A DNA stretch of 64,000 nucleotides. Source: Loxodes magnus (Eukaryota; Ciliophora; Karyorelictea; Loxodida; Loxodidae). Below are positions 34,197 to 46,548 of the stretch, piece by piece. Made by a program: the position numbers and the translations under genes. How positions within the stretch are numbered: position 1 is the first letter of the stretch; every line of letters starts with the position of its first letter. The DNA is taken from NCBI GenBank assembly GCA_946699065.1, contig CAMPDV010000114.1, forward strand, positions 496,001 through 560,000. Reading direction: 5' to 3'. A model generated the notes under the pieces. That model did no database searches. It was not told the DNA's origin and worked only from the letters and a program-made list of their open reading frames with translations.

Positions 34197-35951
34197 ATGT
34201 GAGCAGAGTAAATTTCTTAACTAAGTATATTAATAGAAGCTTATACTGCCAATCCTAAGGAAAGGTTTAAGAAGATAGGAGAGACTGAAGTTAAAAAAGG
34301 TAGTTCGAATATAGAGTTTTAGGAGTCTTTTTTGATAGATGTATTTTTTGAAAGCAACACTTTTATTAATTTTAAGGCTTGAAGTTAGACGGAAGAATCT
34401 TAGCAAAAGAAGGATAAATTAATAGGTGAATGCACAGCTTCACTAGTATAAATAATTAACAGACAACTATTTATTATTTAGGCAGAAAGTAGAGCCTTTT
34501 CAACAGGAGAATTTTCTATAAAAGCTGAATAAATTGTAAGAAATAGAGAAACTTTAAGAGCTGAGTTCAAGGGAAGAAATTTACCTGATAATTCCTCTTG
34601 CTTTTAAAGCTTTAATCCTATGTTCAAAATTCTACGTCTATCATAAGAAGAAAATTGGTAGATTCTATATAGTTCTGAGAGTATTCCTAAAAATAAAAAC
34701 CCCTCTTGAAAGCCTTTTGCGTTAAAAATAGAAAAATTGTGCTATAATAATTGAAAAAGATCAATAAGAATCCAAGTATGGAATTAAGATATGAAGGAAA
34801 CTTTAAAAAGCATTAAAATAACAGATATTGAAACTAACTTAGAAGAAATAAGGAAGTCAAATGAACTTAACTTATGATGTGGAAAAATTAAAGATAAATG
34901 TGCTTTGGAAATTAAGCAATTTTAAGTACTCTAAGAGCATACCATGCTAGAGTTCATTCTTGGTGGTTGTTAAATTTCACTTGCAATAGCTGTTGACATG
35001 ACAAGTAGTAATAGAAGTCCCTTTAATAACTAAAGTTTGCATTTTTGTGATAAAAAATACTTTAATAAGTATGAAAACGCAATGTACTCTATAGCAGATA
35101 TCTTATACAATTGAGATAGTACTATTTAAATAGAAATGCTAGGTTTTGGAGCTGAATTGGGAAAAGGAATTTATATTAAAAACCACAATAAGCATTGCTT
35201 TGCTCTTAATGGAAATGACAAAAACCCTTTTTTTTAGGGATTAGATAAAATGCTTGCAACTTATAGATAAGCAACTAAGACATTTATACAATCAGAACCA
35301 ACAAATTATTTTGACGTTATTAGCACAGTTCTAAAAAGACTGGAATAAGAAGAAATTAGCTAAGAAAATTAGAAATATACTATTCTCTTAATATTGACTG
35401 ATGGATGTGCTCAAGATTTGGATTAAACTATTAACGTTATTGTCAAAGCATCCTTTTTTCCAATAAGTATCGCAATAATAGGAATTGGAGATGCTGATTT
35501 TTCACAAATGAACAGTTTCAATGATGCTATAAATTAGTTTAAATCAAGTACTGGATAAAGAATGGACAGGGATATAGTACAATTTATAAGGCAGAATGAT
35601 ATGAAAAACAATATTAATAAACTAGCTGAAAATGTGTTAAGAAAGATACCATCATAATTCTTATCCTATTTTCAAAATAATAATATAACACCTAACAATC
35701 CAAAATAAACAATAAGGATTTAAAACTCTGAATCAGTTTTATAAACATAAGACTCATTCTATATTCGTTTGAAGCATTATAATAATATTATTGCTCCTAA
35801 AATAGAAGAAAATGAAGAAAATCAAAAAAAGGAAAATATCACAGACTATATAAACACAAAAAGTTCTGATAAAGAAAACGCCTTCTTTGCCTTCCTCGTT
35901 TTAATGTTGTTAATAGGTATTGGATTAGTAATTTTTTTCTATAATAAGTGA
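34197..35951 (+). CDS. Copine-like protein with C-terminal membrane anchor
   Basis: 584 residues. C2-like regions occupy about 1-230; the vWA copine domain (about 245-480) has LEFILGGCQISLAIAVDMTS with a DxTxS MIDAS-type metal site, YENAMYSIADILYNWDS, MLGFGAELG, YFDVISTVLKRL, LLILTDGCAQDLDQT and ISIAIIGIGDADF, all hallmarks of copines, Ca2+-dependent phospholipid-binding proteins. The C2 part is divergent and short. Unusually, the end has a polar stretch followed by a single hydrophobic helix (about 562-582, AFFAFLVLMLLIGIGLVIFF) and a three-residue tail, so it may be tail-anchored. The second codon is TGA (Trp). An in-frame TGA just upstream of the ATG supports this start. Confidence 0.85.
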
Positions 35952-36993
35952 TTTAGAAAAGTTTTAATAAGGACATTTAAAAGTATTTAATATAATTAGT
36001 CTCATATCCCCTTATTACATTAATATTAATTTCAATTAAAGTTAAGCTTCTATTAAATACTGAATGGCTAGTTATTTATAAGATTCCTTTTCACAATATA
36101 TCTTTCTAAGTATGAACTTATATCCTTTCTTGTATACTAAGCATTTTATAATTTTATAGCCTTAAATAATTATAATCACTCTTATATATTATCTTCTGAT
36201 TTAGTGCCTTATTTTGGTATATAATGCCTAAAATAACCAGCAATTACTATAACAATTAATAATCAAAATTCTATATTTGATAGTTATATTCATCTCTCTA
36301 TTATTCAATGCTAAACACCAACAACGACAATTACTTTTAGTAGATATCTAGTCTCAAGTTAAGACTAGTAAAGCAGTCATTTATTGCTTTAATAATAAGA
36401 TTCGATATTTAGTTTTATGAAGTATTGAAGCATAAAAAGTATATCAACATTAAGTAAAAAATGCATTTAGTATAAAAGGAATTTATTGAGCTGGATTATT
36501 TAGCTATTATACATTATTCTTTAAATAGAGCTAAGAAAATTAAATCTAATGGTGGAGTCTTTCTCTTTAATAAATTAATGCTCATAAGGTGAAGATTTAC
36601 CTCTATGATCTAATCTTCATTACATTGAAATATACTAAAAGATTCTAGGAAACTCAGCAAAGCATTATGTATCGTAGAAAAGGAAATTAATGTTTAAATG
36701 ACTTTCTATATATTTTATATTTTTGACTATTTTCAAGGTTTACAGAAAGGAAAAAGTTTCTAAATTTTAGGTTTGATTTATATAGCATGTAGTGATATGA
36801 TAGTAAGTATAAGAGATAAAGTATTATAGATAAAAGTATAATTAAGTAGAAGGAGAGAAAGAGTGATTATATCATGTAGTATTATCTATATATATTAGTA
36901 TCTTCTTAACTACCTTAATAGCTAATACTCTTTAATTTAGACTATTATTATAATAACTCTATTCTAGCACAATTTTTAAACTAAAAATAGAAA
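35952..36993. other. Unassigned spacer
   Basis: About 1 kb of AT-rich DNA between two plus-strand genes, with TATA/ATAT-rich runs near 36880-36900. Nothing recognised. Confidence 0.45.
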
Positions 36994-38823
36994 ATGGAAA
37001 AACGTAATATAGTGCTAGTGGGCGCTGGGCATGTTAATTGTTAAGTGCTTATGTAATTAAATGCTTACTTTCAGTCTTCGAAGTAATTGAGATAAATTTA
37101 TTAGCAAAGCTGAAATATTATTGTAATAAATGATGGCTAGTTTGGCTTTTATTCAGGAATGGTTCCAGGAGCTATTTCGAAGTTTTACTAGAAATAGGAA
37201 ATATAGATTGATATAAAATATTTATGCTAAAGAGAAAATGCCTTGTTTATAAACTAGCCAGTCATTTAATTGATGTGTAGAGATTAGCAAATTCTGCTGA
37301 AAGATGGTAGCAGAATTAACTATGATATAATGTCTATTAATATTGGAAGTAGAACGTTTACAAACGAAGTAGAGGGTGTATAAGAGAATACGTTATGTAC
37401 TAGACCAGTTTATACTCTTTTAGAAAGACTAGAATCATTTGAGAAAAAAATTCAGAACTAGATAGCATAGGAAAATTCATAGGTTCTAGCAACATACACA
37501 GATTTACGACCGGTAAAAGTTTGCATAGTAGGAGCAGGAGCTGCAGGTATAGAAATTTGTTTTTCAATAAGAGAACGTTGAAGTAATCTTTTTAAGAATA
37601 AAATAGAAATTACACTTATGTATAGAAGTTAAATTTTAGATGGAAATTAAAACCAAAAATTGAGAAGACTAATAATATAAAGTCTTTAAGAGTCTGGAAT
37701 TAATCTATTTCAAATGAATTCTAAAATAGTAAGAATAACTCCTTAATAGTAAATTATATTTGAAAATAATCAAGCAATGGAATTTGACGCTATCTTTTGA
37801 AGTACTGGAGCTTAGGCTTAAGAACTTAGTTTCAATAGTGATTTAAAATTGAGCTCAGATGGATATTTTCTTGTTAGAGATACTTTATAAACTACAAAGT
37901 TTGAAAATGTGTTTGCTGGAGGTGATTGTATCTCTATTCATTTTCCTGGAAGTAATTTATTAGTTCCAAAAGCTGGAGTTTATGCTGTAAGAGAAGGTCC
38001 CATAATATCAAATAATATAAAAAAGCTTTTAAAAAAGGCAATATTAAATTAACCAAATACTTAGTTAGAAATATACACTCCGTAAACAGATTTCTTAATG
38101 CTTATTAACACATAACAAGGTGTTGCAATAGGAGCAAAGTGGAACTATGCTTACAGAAATACATACCTAATGAAACTTAAAAACATGATAGATAAAAAAT
38201 TCATTGTCCAGTTTCAAAATTAGCAAACAGTAAATAACTAAGAAGAAATACAAGAAATTAAATTACCTGCTGAACAAAGTAGAAAATGCTGCATAATATT
38301 TTAATTAAACTTAATATAATTATAAATATTCTCAAAGCAACTCAGAGATTCAAATATAAAACTTAATGAATCAATTGTTATTTGTCTATATCCAAAGGCT
38401 TTGGTAGATGAATCTATTAGTTACGCTAATAAAAATTATTAAAGCAAGTCTGTCTCATTTTATTCGCCCTTCTAAACAAATAGATATAACTAAAATAGGT
38501 ATCAAAATATATAATATAAAATTAATTTTTAAATATAATTAAAATAATTTTATACTTTATAGCTTAATTATAAATAAATATACCATAGTAGTAATAATCA
38601 ATACGTGTAATAAGAAAATTTCAAATAACTAAATACTAAATCTTATGTTAAAGATGTATTTATAGCTATCTTTGTTAAATTAAATTTATAATTTTATAGC
38701 TAAAGACATAACATGCTTCAGAATTGTAATTATAAATAATTTGCTTTGAAAGCGCGTTCTTAGTTAAGACATTATTCAGATATTTTATTTATAATAATAT
38801 AAGTTCATTATATATTAGTTTGA
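36994..38823 (+). CDS. FAD-dependent pyridine nucleotide-disulfide oxidoreductase, SelD-associated type
   Basis: 609 residues to the first in-frame TGA. Two Rossmann folds are clear: IVLVGAGHVNCQVL (FAD, residues 6-19) and VCIVGAGAAGIEI (NAD(P)H, about 173). Others are GFYSGMVPGAISKFY (about 52), AIFWSTGAQ (TGA as Trp), NVFAGGDCISI and LVPKAGVYAVREGPIISNN, the block typical of the subfamily whose bacterial members are fused to or encoded beside selenophosphate synthetase SelD. The region FLMLINTQQGVAIGAKW plus MIDKKFI also fits. There is no SelD domain after it; the last 130 residues are Asn/Gln/Tyr-rich and may be partly 3' spacer. Substrate is unknown; NADH:quinone-type reductase is the main alternative. 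Confidence 0.8.
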
Positions 38824-39035
38824 TTTATCTGTTTTATAAGTATCTTATAAATATTTCCAGAAAATTAAGTCTGTTTTATTATGAAATATTTTGTCTTTCT
38901 AAAATTAAAAAATGAAATAAATTTTTGTAAAGCTAAAAGTTATTAAGAATTTAATAAGTATTAAGTTGGAATTAAAAAATTTGATTTATGAAAAGTAAAA
39001 AGATTTGGGTAATAATTATTTTATTTATTATCTTT

Positions 39036-41427
39036 TCAGCTTAAACTTCTGTTTGGCATTGGATTACTTGGCAATATAAATCCAACTGATCTCTCTTTCT
39101 TTTTTATTTTCTCTTTCAGTGAAAGAAAACCTTTCTTTTCTTATTTTTTGAGCTTTTTTAGATCATAATCATCCTCTTCTTAAAAGAGTTAGATATTTTT
39201 AACAGTTTCCAAAAATTCTATATTTCTCTGTACTTCATTTTCTGATCTGACAGCTCCAAGATCTTTAGCATCAGATAAATTTTAGATTGCTTTAATTGCC
39301 ATAATTTATTTCTTTTTTATTTTGCTAGAGTATTAATGCTATTTCATAAACCCTCGCATTTTGCTTTTCATTGCTTACTCTATTTCTTTCTATTTAAATG
39401 ATTCTTTTTCTTCCTTTTGGTTTTTATACATATGAATAACTTAGCTTGGATCTGTTTCAAGAGCATAAATTGTTAAGCCACAGTAAGAATTTTATTTTAC
39501 TCCTCCCATTAATATTAATTTAGAGCCTAAAACTCCCATACATGCATTTCAACGTCCAGATGGAATTTATCCATAAGCATTTACTTTTTCTCAAACTCAA
39601 GTTTTAATATTAAATGCATGAATTGATGCTAACGCTTCTTGCTAGAGATCACTACCTCTACCTCCATAAATCATAAGATATCCACCATGAAAAATAGCAC
39701 AGTGACCATATCTTGGACTAGGTGGTTAACCATTACCTTTAATTAATTTTCAAAGAATCAGATATTCTTTTCCTTTTTCTTCGGATTCCTTTGCAATAAT
39801 GAGTCATAAATCATTGTTAGGTTCTGTTTTGTTGCAACCTCCAAACATATAAACACCTGTTCTTTCGGAATCATATTCAGCATTTTTCATTTATCTTGGT
39901 ATTTAGAAAATATTAAAGTTGGTTTATTTCAATGTTCATGAGTCAAATACTGCGGTCATTGTCATAGAATGCAATTTCTAGGGCTATCTCTTAGTCTCTA
40001 TTATTCTTGGCTATCACATTCTTTTAAGATCTAAATCTAAAATATAAAAATCTCCAAGTAGCGTTGAGTTAGAATCAAATCCGCCATAAATAATCATTGA
40101 ATTCCCAACTACTGCAGAAGCATGATTTCTTCTTCCTGCTACTCTTGCTCCAAAATTATAGAAGCTACTCCATTTCTCCGTAACTATATAAATAATTACT
40201 AAGATCAAACATTCATATTTTCCTTCCACATCTCCTTTTTCCATACTTATAATTTGAAAACCCTCCATATATTATCATATACTAATTTCATACTTCAGCA
40301 GAATGTCCATATCTTCCTTTAGGTTTTAATTAGCAATCAATATTTTTCCATTCCCAATTATACTAACTTAATACTCTTAAATCGTTCTACTTACCTAAAC
40401 CCCCAAAACCTCCAAAAGAATATAAATGATTTAAATAATATTTAAGTGTCATACCTTCTCTAGCCTCAGGCATATGGCCTATTGTTTTAAGTTAATGCCA
40501 AAAGAGATGAAGGCCTATTTGCTTTGGCTATTATTAGAAAAGTTTGCTCCTTGGCTTAGTTTTTTATTACAATGAAAGAATACCAGCTGCTAGTTTCTAA
40601 GATTTCTTTTCTAGCTTTACATCTGGAAACATATCAATCATTTAATCCATCATCGTTTTTTCATCAGAAGATGCTCTTTTATCTCATTCTTCTTTACCCT
40701 TTTATTAATTTTTTGTTGGCATTTAGATGCATGGATTTTAAAATTAAATTCGAACGTTTTCCTTTTACTTGATACTGTTATACTAAAAAGGAGCAACTCC
40801 TGGAGATGTAGTTAATTGATAGGTTTGCTATTTATACTTATAAAAATCCTAGTCAGTTAATGTATCAATTTTCTTAAAAATCGAATTGTACATTTCAGTA
40901 AATTAGTCTATGCATCAGCTTAATTACTTTCGCTTTCTTTTAACTTTGCTATTTAATACAGGCTTTGAATTATCATCATTGTCTCAAATTACACCTTTAT
41001 AAGTTTGAACCATTTGCTATATTGCAAATTAAGCAGGAATGGAAAAATTAACGATAGGATTTTCACCTGACCAACTACTTTAATTTTCTTAATTAGTAGA
41101 CATTTTAGAGTTATCCTCTTAAAAAACGAGATCATTCATAAATCCAGTTGCCTAAGGTTTAAAAAATTTATAATTCTGAGTTAAAGGAGATTAAGAAGCA
41201 GAAAATCTATCAGTAGAATTATATAGCAAATTAGATCTTTTTTAATAAGAGGACTAGTTAACCTGTTCAGATAACTAATTTAAGTTGCTTTCTTGGTCTT
41301 ATCATTTCTATTATTTCTCTTTATATTAAAGAATACTTATTTGCTTCACCTTTAGTTAATTCCTAGTCTATTTCTCTTCTCCTATATTACTTTTTTGCAG
41401 ATCTAGCTCTGATTTAGTTTTTTTCAT
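39036..41427 (-). CDS. Six-blade Kelch propeller protein with one 16-nt intron
   Basis: Exons 40200-41427 and 39036-40183 (792 codons, TGA stop). An N-terminal 320 residues are Ser/Gln/Lys-rich and mostly disordered. Six Kelch blades follow (about 330-640), each with the GG pair: LYSFGGFGGLG, MIIYGGF, MIIYGGFDSNSTLLGDFYIL, VYMFGGCNKTEPNNDLW, LMIYGGRGSDLQQEAL and LILMGGVKQNSYCGL. A Lys-rich coiled-coil tail (ENEVQRNIEFLETVKNIQLF) closes the protein. Without the intron the fourth strand set falls out of frame. Kelch propellers bind proteins, often as scaffold or E3 adaptor; no BTB domain is seen. The start region overlaps, in another frame, the unterminated frame of otubain copy B. Confidence 0.85.
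40184..40199 (-). other. 16-nt intron
   Basis: On the minus strand GTAATTATTTATATAG. Removal converts MFDLSNYLYSYGE into MFDLITEKWSSF and keeps the Kelch repeats in frame. Confidence 0.85.
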
Positions 41428-44400
41428 AAATTAATCTTTCTGAATAAAATTATTTAATCGAGTAATATTTCAAACTATTGAATGACTATATAAATATAGT
41501 TGAGAATGATGCTCTCTAATTATGACCTATTTGCTTTTTTACTTGGATATTATAATTAAACCTATATAATTTAAATATTTAGTATATTATTTATCTCAAG
41601 CTTGCTAGTTAAGAAAATTAGTATATATAATTAATGTTAAACAATGGAAGCTAATTAAAAGCTAAAATTAAAGATTGTTAGAATACTTATAAAGAATGTT
41701 TGATTGCTTAAGCTAAGATTATTTAAATTAAGCTTGATAATATTTATTGTTATTAAAGTTAGCTCCGTATAGCTTTCTCAAACTTCTCTTTCCCTACTAT
41801 TTTTTATAATTCTTCATTAGTAATAATGTAATTACATTTTATACAGCTTGCTCTTTTTGATCCTGGCTACTTAGGAATTATTTAGCTTCCAGTTTACTGA
41901 TCGATGCTATCTTATAAGCAGAAAAAACAAAAAATATGATTACATTATAAGCGAATGCAAGATTATAACTCGATCTCTACCTAACATATTTCACATTTTT
42001 AAAACTTAGGTACTTCTTCTATTTTTTAGGTTTATATCTTATTTTGCATTTCTATTTCATTTTATTTGATATATGAAGTTTATTAAGTACTTATATAAGG
42101 AAAATCAAACTATATTTAAAATATTTTGAACTCTTCTGAAGGACTTTCTTACCCTTTTGGTTCTATAAATATGAAGAAAGGCTTATCTGGATTTTCTATT
42201 TAATAGTCTTTAGGAAGAATTATATTTTAGACAAATTATTCAGTAATAGAATCGAAACCATCTGCATTTGCTTAATCTTTTGAATAAATAATATCATAGT
42301 GACCTGGCTTGTATAATACATAAATTAAAGGGCATTTTCCTGCTATTTTCATTTGATCAAATGAAATAGCTTGACTATAGTTTCTATCAATACTTATTAT
42401 TTAAATTTAAACTTTTAGAACTACTTAAAGGGGGCCAATTACTATACCATCAGCTTCCTTTCCCATTGTAAGAACATTTTAAATAAGCTATTCATAAGAA
42501 ATTTAATTGAATGGTTCAAAATAATCCCTATGAGATTCTAAATAGTTTGCTGTTAGACATCGCATTTACCATATAAGTGCTTCATCTTGGTTGTCTTTAT
42601 TACCTTGAAGTTCTTAAAGTAAATGATAAAATATATCTTTATTATTTTACCTTTTCAAAACTCTTAAGCTATACATAAACTGCAAGAATATTTATCTTAA
42701 ATTATGACTAACATTTTAGAATCCTAGTTTAGAGCTTTCTCTCAACTAATAGTATCCTCTTTAACTTTCTATTTTGTTTATAAAATCTTCCATATGTTAA
42801 ATGGGAGTAGTAATTCTGCACAAATGTTCTAAAAATGAAAATCCAACTGCTCTGAAATAGCAATTTCCATCCCCTCTAATATTTCTATAACAGTTGTATT
42901 TTTCACTTAATTCTTCAATTATTTTTTAAATATTTGCATTATGCTTGTACTCTTCCTTTAACTTAGAGATAGCTTTACGAGGATAAACTTATTAAAGATT
43001 CATTTACTAAGGAATAATGACAGGATCACTCTTTGATGATACTAAAGGTTAAATGCTTTATGTGTTTTAGTTTTACATATTTTACCTGTTTTGAACTCCA
43101 GGTTACTAACTATAATATTGAATATTGCTACCAACATTTGGTTGATTACTCAAAATGCCTTAATTAAGTTGATTTTGATGCTGCTATTGGATTATTTAAT
43201 TTTAATTCTAATTGTTTCCAGGTATTAAATTTTGCTACTAACTTAACTGTTACTGATATTGCTATTACACAAAATTATTTGGTTAGTTTTATCTTTCATT
43301 AGTTTCTTACTATAGTTTCTTAATATCAATTTGAAGAGAAACTATTTATGCTTCTTTTTATCTAATTTAATTTTCATATTCTTAGAATTTTTGCTAATAA
43401 TTTAAAATATCTTACTTTAATAAACTATTTTAAGATATTAAATTATAGATTTCTTAATCCTTTTCTTACTTTTTTAAAACTAGTAAATTTATTTAGCTTT
43501 CTTTTTCTTTTAACTACTCTTATGTAGTTTAAAGCTAATTTTATGCTACTTTATTTTAGTTTTCTAAATTGCTTATGCTTTATTTTTGGATTTCTATTTA
43601 TTAATTAAATTAAATTTATTGCTCATTTATCTTGTTAGTAATAAAGGATTAACTTTGCTATATTAATTTTTTTTTGCCTTCTTCAAAATTTCTTTAAATA
43701 GATTATTTCTCAATTTCAATTTAAGTTTTGTCATTTTGAATTTGATTAGTTAAGTTACTAATTTAGTTATCTTTTTAGTCAAGTTATTGATTTAAAGTTT
43801 CGATTTATAAATAATTTAATTTATTTTGTTCTTATTATTACATGATACTTGTAATTTAAAGGTTTTAATTTTCTATTTAATTATTTTAAATTTCTAATGA
43901 AGTTTACATTTGTTTCTTTTCTTGCTCTAATTAGTTTATTTATTGGATATACTTATCTATAATTTCTCTTTAAGTTTACTCCTATTATAAATTATCTCTC
44001 ATTTATAGTAATTAACTTTATAAGTCTTGATTTTAATTTTCTGCCTTTTTGAGATTTTCTTAGTTTTGCTAATATTCTTATAAAATTTTATTATTTAGCT
44101 CACTAATCTATTGCTAATGCTAATCTTATTACATTTTAATTTAATCTTAATAATATTTTGTATTAGTCTCATTTAATTTAACTTAGATTTAATATTAAGA
44201 GGCTTGCTAGTCCATTTTATTTAATTAATCTTGTAATTAAGCATTAAGACTTTCTAATTCTTTAGTGATAGTTTCTAATTACTACTTTTGCTATAAATTT
44301 TCATTTTATAATTAATTAATTTATGTAGTTTGTTGTTCACTTTAGCAAGTTAATGTTTATTCACTGTACTAATTATCTTAAGTTAATTGTGATTATTAGT

Positions 44401-46459
44401 TTACTAAACTATCTTCCTCAGTTTTATTTTTTAAAGTTTACTATAAATCTGCATTTTTATTTTGCTCTTCAAGTAGTTGATAGTTTAACTAAGAGATTAA
44501 TGATTCAAATTATTGTTTCTGTTATTGTATGATATTTATCTCTTAAGTTTAATCTTATAGTTATTTTTGTAATTTTTAATTGCTTTAATCTAAGTTTTCT
44601 ACGACAAGTTACTGCTTATTTGTTTATTCTTCTAATTCTTAGTTATTTTTCTTTATTTATTCAAGTTGCTATTATAATTATAGCTTTTCACTTTCTAAAG
44701 CAGAAATATTTTAAGCGTATTGAGTTGTCTATTGCTAGAGGTCATTTAGTGGTATAATATCTTGCTAAGTTATACTATTGCTTTATATTTACTAAATTAA
44801 TTAATTATTTTAGTCTTATATATTTTAAATAGTTTACTAAGCTTATTCATATTTCTATTGTTCTTACTAATAATCTTCTTAAATCTTACTTAATTATGTT
44901 TTCCACTAGGCTATTTCACTTTCTTTTTATTCTAGTTATAATTTAGCGCTCCGTTCTATATTTTTAATTAATTAATTTAATCTTTATATTTCTTAATGCT
45001 ATTCTAAGTTTTTTTATTATTCATCTTTTAGTAAATTATTCATATTATTGTGTTACTCATTGAAGTTACTTTAATCTTAGGATAATTTTTAATTTAATTA
45101 TGAAATTTGCTACTAAAATTAGTTTCTTTCTATTTCTATTTTTTTAAAGTACTATTATTCGCATTCATATTTTTATTATACTTCTATATTCAATTGTGTT
45201 AGTTGCGCATTTTTTGATTATAATTCCTTTACTTAATTTTCAAGTTTTTCACTTTCTTTAGTCAACCTGTCTTCTCATAATTTAAAATTTTCTTTTATAT
45301 CATTTATTTTTCTATCTTTGCTTTCTAATTGCCTTTATTATAACTAAAGCTATTTTTAAAGCTCTTCATTATTTTAGTTATTTGATTAAAGTTCTTATAA
45401 CTATTTTTTTAACTATTATATTTGTACTTGCAAGCAATCATTTTGCTTTAATTGCTCTATATATTCATCTGAGGTTTGTTTGATTTTATTTTCAATTTGG
45501 CTTTATTCATTTTAAAAACTTGCAATTTTTTCTTACAGTTCTCAAATTTATTGCTTCATAGATGCATTTTCCTCGCTTGAAATTTTTAATTGTCTTTTAG
45601 TATTTTATAAGTCTAATTAATCTTATACTTCTTATTCTTTTGATAATTTTTCTACTTCCATTTAAAATATTTAGTCATTATCTTCATTTTCTAAAGCAGA
45701 ATAAATTGTTTTTTATTTTTCTGTAAAATTTTCTTATTTCTAATTTGATTAATTTCTACTTTAATTTGGTAATTTAACTACTTGCTTATTTTATGACTAT
45801 GATGATTATTAAGTTCCTGATTATTTATTAACTAATTAATTTAATAATTAATTTTAATTTTAATTAGCTTACTAGATATTAGAGTATATATTTTCATTTT
45901 ACTGTCCTACATTTTAATTTATTGTTTTCTTGTTTAACTAATTTTAAAGACCTGTAATAACTGAGTTTTATTCTTTAATTTTAGTTAATAAGCTTAGATT
46001 TTACTATTTCTACTAGTCTTTTTATGTTTCCAATTATTTGATTGATATTTCTTTATTTTTACAATCTTAGCAATAACTAGTTTAGTTAACTTACTCTTTT
46101 ATCTATCTTTATTAAGTATTTTATCCAGCAGTTTATTAGTTTTGAGCTTAAAATTGTTAAAAGTTCTACTATTAAATTTAAGGTTAAGTTTAAGAAGACT
46201 AAGGAACTTAATTGTTATTTAAGATTTGTAGTAACTATTTATCATTAATGATATTTTATTACTTGCAACCTGGACATTAGAACACTTTCTAATCTAATGT
46301 TTTATCTTTTTAATGAAGAAGTGTTCAATGTTTTTTTCAGCAATCCACACAAAGGAAGTGATTACATGGCTGGTATTATTTTTCATAGACTGGCTTCTAA
46401 CCACATTTGATACATTTTATTTAAGAACTCTATTGCATTCATTACCCTCCTGGTTGCAT
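41267..46459 (-). CDS. RING - coiled coil - otubain - RING protein, copy B, without its own stop
   Basis: Second copy of the gene at 15717-20773, inverted. It starts MQPGGQWMQQ (TGA=Trp) with the same N-terminal RING (CIKCGQKPVYEKQ, PCNHFLCVDC, CPGC), has an uninterrupted and about 180 residues longer Gln-rich coiled coil, the OTU domain (GDGNCYFRA near 42880, KPGHYDIIY near 42310) and the C-terminal RING. Homology to copy A ends near 41720, about 45 codons before copy A's TGA. From there the frame runs on without TGA until 41267-41269, inside the Kelch gene on the same strand. So the native 3' end was not duplicated, or was lost. It lacks the 734-bp insertion of copy A. Either this product carries a random tail, or the gene is dead, or an unseen intron supplies a stop. 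Confidence 0.75.
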
Positions 46460-46462
46460 TTT
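41720..46462 (-). repeat. Arm B of the 4.7-kb inverted duplication
   Basis: Reverse complement of 15714-20640. About 21 kb of unique DNA separates the arms. Extra sequence relative to arm A lies at about 44372-44907; the 734-bp insertion of arm A is absent here. Confidence 0.9.
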
Positions 46463-46548
46463 ATTATTTTATTGAAAAAAGCGATGCCTATATAGCTTAC
46501 TCTTTAAATATAATTTAACAAAAATAAACATTCTTAATACTCTAGATT

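Noticed and set aside
44155-46459. Large Ile/Leu/Phe-rich plus-strand frames in copy B
   Set aside because: Antisense of the Gln/Asn/Lys-rich coiled coil of the otubain gene.
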